DNA of 64,000 bases. Source: Lindgomyces ingoldianus. Lineage: Eukaryota; Ascomycota; Dothideomycetes; Pleosporales; Lindgomycetaceae. Position 1 is the stretch's first letter; every line of letters starts with the position of its first letter. The notes under the pieces are model-generated. The model saw only the letters and a list, made by a program, of their open reading frames with translations. It made no database searches and had not been told where the DNA came from. Both the position numbers and the translations under genes were made by a program. Where the stretch lies: contig NW_022985206.1 in the NCBI RefSeq assembly GCF_010093535.1, positions 317,518-381,517 of the forward strand. The letters run 5' to 3'. Positions 57,874-64,000 of this stretch are shown here, piece by piece.

Positions 57874-58491
57874 CAGGGCTTCCAACGGGCCGTACTACGG
57901 TCCGTACAAAGTGAACCGTAACGGTCACGTGTTCAGTACGAACGTACCGAGTTCGTGAGCTGTACTGTACAATTAATGATGCCCTAGGTACAGTACGTAG
58001 TACAAATTATATTACCCTTTTAGGAAGTTTATATAGGAGTTCTAGAGGGGTAGAAGGGCTCTAGCAAGCAGGAGGCCTACAGGCGCTTAAATATCTTTTT
58101 AAGGGGTTTAATCTATCTATCTGCAGTCTGTTGTCTTAAAAATGCCTATTACAGACTATTTTCTATTGCAGAGTTATCTATCTACGCCTCTTGCCGCCTT
58201 ACAGGCCTTATCTAGTCCTATCTGCTCTTGTTACTAGAAAGAACTAGTTATTTTATAGTTAATTAGACCTTAATTTTACGTCTCTAGAGACCTATAGTCT
58301 TAGCTGTTTTAACTAGAGTACAGTGTACTTTAATTAAATTGTACTACTTGTACAGATCATGTGAGCTGTAACAGTTACAATACGGACACCTACCTCTCCT
58401 CCTCCCTGTCGTACGAACGTACACAAAATCTCACCTGTACAGGCCTCAAAATCGCCCAATCGTACAGTACTACGCCTCGTTGGAAGCCCTG
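57874..58491. mobile_element. hAT-like MITE, 618 bp, second family
   Basis: Ends carry the inverted repeat CAGGGCTTCCAACG (14 bases perfect; about 22 of 25 agree). CAGGG starts are common in hAT. GTTGCAC occurs at 57863-57869 and directly after the right end at 58492-58498, which looks like a target duplication with four extra bases (TGTA) on the left. Several palindromic GTACGAACGTAC-like runs lie in both subterminal regions. The interior is AT-rich with no transposase. It is not related to the element at 43861-44631. Confidence 0.75.
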
Positions 58492-61400
58492 GTTGCACAT
58501 TGGCTAGTGAAAGCGTATTTTACGTTATAACTTACCACAAACTCAATCCAATGCTCCCGAAAATAATTGAGAGCGTATGCGAATACGCTAAAGGACGAAA
58601 GTGCCTCTTTCATTTACCTCTCTTTGAGTCTTTGTTCGTGTTCGGCAGGCGGTGTTTCACAACTGCCCAGTTTTTCCTCGATGTCCCGAACTTAAACAAG
58701 CCCACCGCAATCTCGAAAGACGGCAACATCTCAGCACACGATCGTCATGTAGCATTTAGATTTGATGGCTACTCCCGTACGAATCCCTGTAACCGAAAAT
58801 CTAATCATCTACCTGCTAATCCACAACAATGTCGCGATGACTTCATCGAGACGACCGTTGAAAAGACGATATTAAAAAGATTCAAGGGTTTCATGAAATG
58901 TAAGATAGTCTTGTCAACACAGGCTCAATAGATAACAGCCAATTTAGGACCTCGGCCTAGAAGAACTACTACTTTCAATATGCAGCGTCGCCACAGTACA
59001 ATAATTATCCCAACTTGGGCGATTGTAGAGCGGCTAACGACGAAGCGAACGATGGCACATATTTCAGTTTTTGAGGTACCTTACTAATATTAATTTGACT
59101 GTAAGCTTGTAGCAACGCTCAGAGCCTGCAGTTGTTATCTGAAAATGGAATATGGACTCTGTTACTCAGCAGCTGCTCCGAGTTGCTCACAAAGCTTTCC
59201 AACTTTAAGGTCATCTGCGGCACAATTGATATCCACGAATTAGTCTCCTTCTCTTACTAGAAGGTTAAGATGCCCTAGGTAATGGTGCTGGAGCGTTTTA
59301 TTTTTGCCAACCAAACGTTAGGAGGGCTTATATACCTAGACTATGGTTTTGGGTTGATACGATTGTTCAGCTACAGCTCGAGTCCATCTTGCGTCCCTAC
59401 GGCTAAATATCCTCCAGTCAGAGATTATTTCACCGTTCCTCTGTCACTGGGTGCAAAGCAAGATATTTTAGATGGAAATATGGCACAAACAACTATTCGC
59501 CATGCGAGGGAAATCGAATTGGCTTTCTTTATCTAGAACTGACCTACCATGCCCACAATACAGGACAGAAGGGTATTTCATGCTTAATCTGCATTATTCA
59601 AACTTCAAAGTGGAGCCTGCTGAGATGGAATGGACGGGAACTGAGGCACGTTATATAAGGGAACGGAACTGATGCCGAAAAATGATCTCTGGGTACTTGT
59701 TGTGACTAGTACATTATTGCGTTAAATAATGGTTTTTGTAGGCTGAACTAGTTCTGGTTGTGAAGGATCTAGCCGAAGTTCGTTTCAAGTTTTTTGATAC
59801 AAAGCTGAGGTCAATTGAAATATGGTGAGGTCATGGGGTCACGTGAGCTACTCCTGAGGATGCACAGTTCCTTCCAGGGAACCTGGCGAAGTGGAAATCC
59901 ATTAAAGATAACTGAGAATAGCTAGGAAGTTCCAGCGAGTGTAGCATTGTACCAAATACTGCACCCGCCACCATCAGGAAATCACATATTCTACTAAGAG
60001 GGATTAAGCCTCAGGTACTCTGCTGAGGCAGAATGAGATAAATACCTAGGCAATCCCTTCGTAGGTGTAATTCTGAATGGAGCACTGTGCCCGCTGCTGG
60101 CAGATATTCAAACGTTGCTATACCCTATTTTGCGTAGCGGAGCCAATGTTGTGACGACGCAATATTGAACTAATTATATGAAGCTCTGTAACAAAAGGGT
60201 AGATACAATTGTTTGCCAAATGTTACTTGTAGTTCCCTCATTTGACATCAAAAACTACTTAGCTAAGTTTTTTGAAAAAGGAGCAAGGTGGAATACGCAT
60301 GCTGGCTAGGGGAAGGCAATGGCTAGATATTGTACTCTTGCTTAGTGTTTCGCATTATTGCCATCCCGTTGATTGAAGGATATGCTTTAACACAGTGTCC
60401 ACTTACGACCTTGAATACCTGCCATAAGACCTTGCAAACATTCCTCGTTTTGGAGAGGGCGGCTAGCGACAAGAGTTCCTGCTCTTCCGCCTCTAGCCCA
60501 TTTCATGTCTAAAGTAAATGAGAAACCGCTAATAGGCACTGGACACCGACTTCACAAGGAGCTAGCAGATATTAGGGAGGCTTATAACGGATACAAACCT
60601 TCTCCAACCCCTTTCTGTTGTAAGAAAGGAAAAGAAAAGTGTAGATGTTGGGAGTGTCTTATTATAATTTTAAGTGATACATCTTCGTGACAAATAATTT
60701 CGTCACGAAAGCACCATGGAAAGTGAGCGACGTGACTTACGACGAAAAGCTTGAGCGGTGCTCTTTGGCCCCGTTTAGGACTCTTAGAGTGTGACGCCTT
60801 CCTAGCAGCTAGGTAGAGACCTCAAAAGATTTGGTGTGGCATCAGGACCGTCTTTATAGGGGGGAATTGGTGGAGTGTGCGGGAACGATATTGCCGAATC
60901 CCGTGTTTTCCCAAAAAGTGGCTTAATAATAAGGAGTAGCTATATGGTATACAATCCGCTTGTGATTGTTAGAATCATACAAGGTTGGGTGGTGGGACGT
61001 AGCAAGGCGGAAGTCATTCTCCCAGTGGCTTGCGTATATATAAACCCTCCACTCCCTCCTCCTATTTGAGGAGTAACTTACGGTAATGCGGTCCGTACTT
61101 GGTTTAATAGGTTGATGTACGTTTAGTTCTTTATAGCAGCAAGCAATAATACCTCCAGAAAAGATAAATAAGGCTAAATCATAGACTGGAGACAATTTAG
61201 AGTGTCAAAAATCGGTCTGATAATCCAATAAAAGTTTCTAGACCCGCCATTTTGCGCCCTGTCACCCACTAGCACGTCTCTCGAAACTAGGGAGTCTAGT
61301 ATCGCGCTGGATGCCTCTAGTGTAGGAATTGAAGGGGCTGCGACTCCATATTCCCCACGTCAGGGCTTGAGTTAGCTGTCAGTAATTCGGGCACAAGTAG

Positions 61401-62546
61401 AAGGGGTGAGTCATTAGGACGCTATGTGCTTGTGACCCAAGTCCACGGAAGTGGACCTATTGCTGCAAGTACGACTTCAAAAGTCTACTAAGACGAGGAT
61501 TCAACCAAGCAGCACAGGAATGCATGCCCGGATGTGGGTGATGAGGCTAAAACCTTTCGTGTTATGTCACGAGTTCTAATGAAGAAATTCCGTTAGGCAA
61601 GGCTCGCTTTTAAGACAGTATGGATTCTATGGAATTCTAACTTAAATTCTTCAGCGTCCGTCCAGCTGAGTCAAGCACCAGACATAGGCAGCCCACTGAA
61701 GACAGGAACGAAACGCAAGGTAGTAGACGCGCTTAATGATTCTAAAAACCACCGTGATCTGAGCAACCTGCAGTGCCTGGTATCCAAAATACTACAGCCA
61801 AGCTAAAGGCGGCAGGCAAGCCCAACCATCCGCCCATATACCACACTTGGCAACTATGATGACTTTATAGTCCACCACCAGCTAAGAGGACACTGCGGAC
61901 CAGGGAGAATAGGGGATTGATGAGTTCACAGGGTAGCTAGCGTGCTTGGAAGAAATGGACGTCTTGAGAGCTGAAATGGGATCATTCTGCTGTATTCAAA
62001 ACATAGAGAAAAGTATTACAACACTACTAGATGCTGCAGAAATACTAAGGAAACTAGGTTTTGGCTTAGCGCTAGAATTCCTAGAAAAAGAAAGGGTTAT
62101 GACGACATACGAAAAGATGCATTATACGAAAATAACTTCAACTTTACCATCATCTCTACATCTATTATTTTATGAAAAACAATTTCCCACTACGGATGGT
62201 ATTGGCATCCACTAGATTCTGCGTAGATGTAATTTTATATAATGTAATGCTAATAATGACCACTGATCCCTCAGTATTTGTTGGTGGATGTTGGTAAGTA
62301 GGAATGGAGATATTAGCTTCTTTAAGGGTGTATCTAGCGCTATGGACGGCTCGGACTCTTATGGCCCAAATATGAGATATTCAGGCAAATTAACGCCACA
62401 ATAGCGCAGTGAAGACTGCTTGTCTGGTCCGTGCACGCATAGGAGCTTAAAACACAAACGGTAGTCCTGTTCATAGACACTAACCCACATCCTCACACTC
62501 TCCCCCAACCCTTTCTCCCGTCCCACAGCCTTGCTCCTTGCCCGTA
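58492..62546. other. 4 kb without a supported gene
   Basis: Open frames such as 58500-58931 (143 codons, beginning with TTG, not ATG) and 61946-62215 (89 codons) have no recognised domain. Composition is somewhat AT-rich but not RIP-like, as TGG, TGA and TCA are frequent. Probably worn-out accessory DNA. Confidence 0.45.
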
Positions 62547-62859
62547 ATGGGGATTATGAAGAAGCTCGCCGAGCTTTGGGAGGACATCGTCCAAGCCGCT
62601 TCGTAAGTCCCTCTTCCATTCTATGCCCAAGAGATAGTAGATCAAGTCTAATATCTCATAGCGCCCGCCTCCGCCGCGCCCCCCACCGCCGTCCCCGACC
62701 CTCCATGTCCCCGCCCCTGGAGGAGCAGCCTCTGTTGGAGGGCTTGGAGCGCGAACGCCCTCCAACGTAAGACGATGTCGAAATCTGACCTGTAATAACC
62801 TAAAGCTCATTCTGATTAGCCCTCCACCAAAGGACACCAAGGACGCGGCCCGATGGTAA
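62547..62859 (+). CDS. Short three-exon gene, 66 residues, function unknown
   Basis: Exons 62547-62602, 62662-62766 and 62820-62859 (TAA). Intron 1 is 59 bp (GTAAGT...CATAG) and intron 2 is 53 bp (GTAAGA...ATTAG); both remove in-frame or frame-shifting breaks and keep one open frame. The product starts MGIMKKLAELWEDIVQAAS, an amphipathic helix, continues with an Arg/Pro-rich basic patch, then an acidic patch and ends PPPKDTKDAARW. No signal peptide or membrane span. The evidence is two consensus introns and a sensible C-terminus; I recognise no family. It could also be the 5' end of a longer spliced gene, since GTAAGG occurs at the stop (62855-62860). Confidence 0.45.
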
Positions 62860-63387
62860 GGAACCTTAGCTTTGCAGAGGGATAAGGATATTTACTAGCC
62901 TTGAAGTAGCGTGGGACCCTGGGACAGGGTGCCGGCACCCGGCCCTCTGCCAGCTACCCGTCTGGGTGGTCGGTAGAGGTGGGTCGGGTTATTGTAGTAC
63001 GTTGCGTTCCGCTTATAATCCAGCTGCAGTCTTCCAAACCCCTTGCCTGCTGCAGCTTTAGGGCAGAAGGACGCTAATATCGGTACAGCGATACGATGTG
63101 TCAGTTTAATTTTCGATTTTGGTAAACATTCTCCCCTGCAACACCACGGTTGGCGTAAGCATGTGACTGGCTGGTCTATTGCCAAGCCACTAGCTACGCG
63201 AATCGTGAATGATTTTACCTCGCACCTCGAATCTCAACCTCGCAACTCTCACCACTAACATCGACGACCAGGGACGGCGTGCGCCGACATCACCATCGAC
63301 CCTCATCAAGATTCTCACAGTTCCGTCGATTGCCCCTTTCCTCATCTCCATTTTGCGATTTATTCGGCAATCCACGTTCTGGGCACG
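62860..63387. other. Intergenic region
   Basis: 528 bp holding the 3' end of the small gene and the leader of the gene at 63388; no other feature seen. Confidence 0.5.
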
Positions 63388-64000
63388 ATGTCACCTGCGC
63401 CAATCATTCAGGGTGTTCCTACTTTAGCCTCCCCGCCACAACCACCCCATTGTATGACGCAATATCTGAGTTTCTGTTCTTCAACATCACTAATAGTGGC
63501 TGTAGCACCAATTAAGGAGAATTTCGACGAGATTTTCCATGCCAAATTCATGCAGATAATTCAGCAGTATCGGGACAATCCTCGCACGGGGTCACTCACG
63601 CAAAAAGATCGCAAGCAGTTCATCGATTCAGCATACCATGCTACCGATGAGTTGTACTTCGGAAACCGGAAGCTTGACGATACAGAAATCAAGCTCCGCG
63701 CTCTCACTAAAGTCTTCTACAAAGTTCTTGCCGACGAACCCTGGTCCGAGGAATGGATCCGCCCTCACGACGTGGAGCGAAAACTATCCCGCTTTGAAAT
63801 GCATCCGGATTCTCGTGAGCTCGCTGCTCAGAATGGAGTGCACACCCCGCGTGAGGCTGTCATTGCTGCACGTCGAGCATTAATCGCCACACAAAGCCCA
63901 AGCCCAGGCCATGGTCCCCAGCCTCGTGGTCCATTTGATGACATCGAAATCATCTACATCCCTGGAACCGTTTCTTCAACTGCGACGAACAAGATCGACC
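63388..64000 (+). CDS. Unrecognised protein, 5' part (3' end outside window)
   Basis: Best model: ATG at 63388, exon 1 63388-63451, a 45-bp intron 63452-63496 (GTATGA...ACTAATAG), then an open frame to the window edge. The product starts MSPAPIIQGVPTLASPPQPP and continues into a well-behaved sequence with ENFDEIFHAKF, DELYFGNRKLDD, WSEEWIRPHDVERKL and DIEIIYIPGT. An unspliced alternative starts at ATG 63454 in the same downstream frame. Balanced composition and conserved-looking Trp/Tyr positions make it a real gene. I do not recognise the family; about 190 residues are visible. Confidence 0.6.
   Translation, partial: MSPAPIIQGVPTLASPPQPPHCMTQYLSFCSSTSLIVAVAPIKENFDEIFHAKFMQIIQQYRDNPRTGSLTQKDRKQFIDSAYHATDELYFGNRKLDDTEIKLRALTKVFYKVLADEPWSEEWIRPHDVERKLSRFEMHPDSRELAAQNGVHTPREAVIAARRALIATQSPSPGHGPQPRGPFDDIEIIYIPGTVSSTATNKID

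Noticed and set aside
58500..58931. 143-codon open frame on the + strand
   Set aside because: It begins with TTG, has no recognisable domain or codon pattern, and starts directly at the MITE edge; treated as chance.

Overview
The window looks like nuclear DNA of a filamentous ascomycete (Pezizomycotina). The evidence is short GT-AG introns of about 45-60 bp, fungus-specific genes (a BBC1/MTI1-type SH3 protein, an RTR1-type RNA polymerase II phosphatase, an Mrp51-type mitoribosomal protein, a DHA1 MFS exporter) and a 27-kb AT-rich block with the signature of repeat-induced point mutation (RIP). The class is not settled by what can be read here; Dothideomycetes or a neighbour is a guess.

Layout. 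1-383 is the 3' end of a TPR-repeat gene of the fungal NLR/kinesin-light-chain-like type. 384-4910 has no supported gene. 4911-5037 and 16281-16509 are two halves of one reading frame, split by an 11.2-kb insertion. The insertion is a hAT-like element (5038-16280, 8-bp target duplication) that itself contains a 10,508-bp DNA transposon (5219-15726). The inner element has a 15-bp perfect terminal inverted repeat and a perfect 10-bp target duplication. Inside it are RIP-degraded remnants of a DUF6589-like protein (+ strand) and a RecQ-type helicase (- strand), an inverted duplication of a pogo/Fot1 transposase N-terminus, ten copies of a 29-bp palindrome and a later, unmutated MITE with a decamer minisatellite. 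18334-18622 is an unmutated solo LTR. 18982-32634 is a 13.65-kb Ty3/Gypsy chromovirus with 615-bp LTRs and a TTACA duplication. Its integrase is interrupted by a 5.9-kb Ty1/Copia element (24764-30654, reverse orientation, 253-bp LTRs, AATAG duplication).

From about 33 kb the DNA returns to normal composition. Conserved genes follow: BBC1/MTI1 (- strand), a divergent RTR1/RPAP2 homologue, MRP51, a second 771-bp copy of the hAT element, a coiled-coil gene of unknown function (49188-51362), a three-exon MFS exporter with a GC-AG intron (54400-56169), another hAT-like MITE (57874-58491), a likely 66-aa three-exon gene (62547-62859) and the 5' part of an unrecognised gene at the right edge.

Three points stand out. 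First, the 10.5-kb helicase/DUF6589 element with its private palindrome family is a plausible undescribed or poorly described DNA transposon; helicase-bearing Academ-type elements are the main known alternative. Second, the RIP-like mutation has a strict 5' context: TCA/CCA (TGA/TGG) are almost gone while ACA/GCA (TGT/TGC) remain. Third, the outer 100-200 bp of each nested element is spared, so mutation stops short of element ends. All protein identities come from reading the sequence and remembered family patterns; no database search was run.
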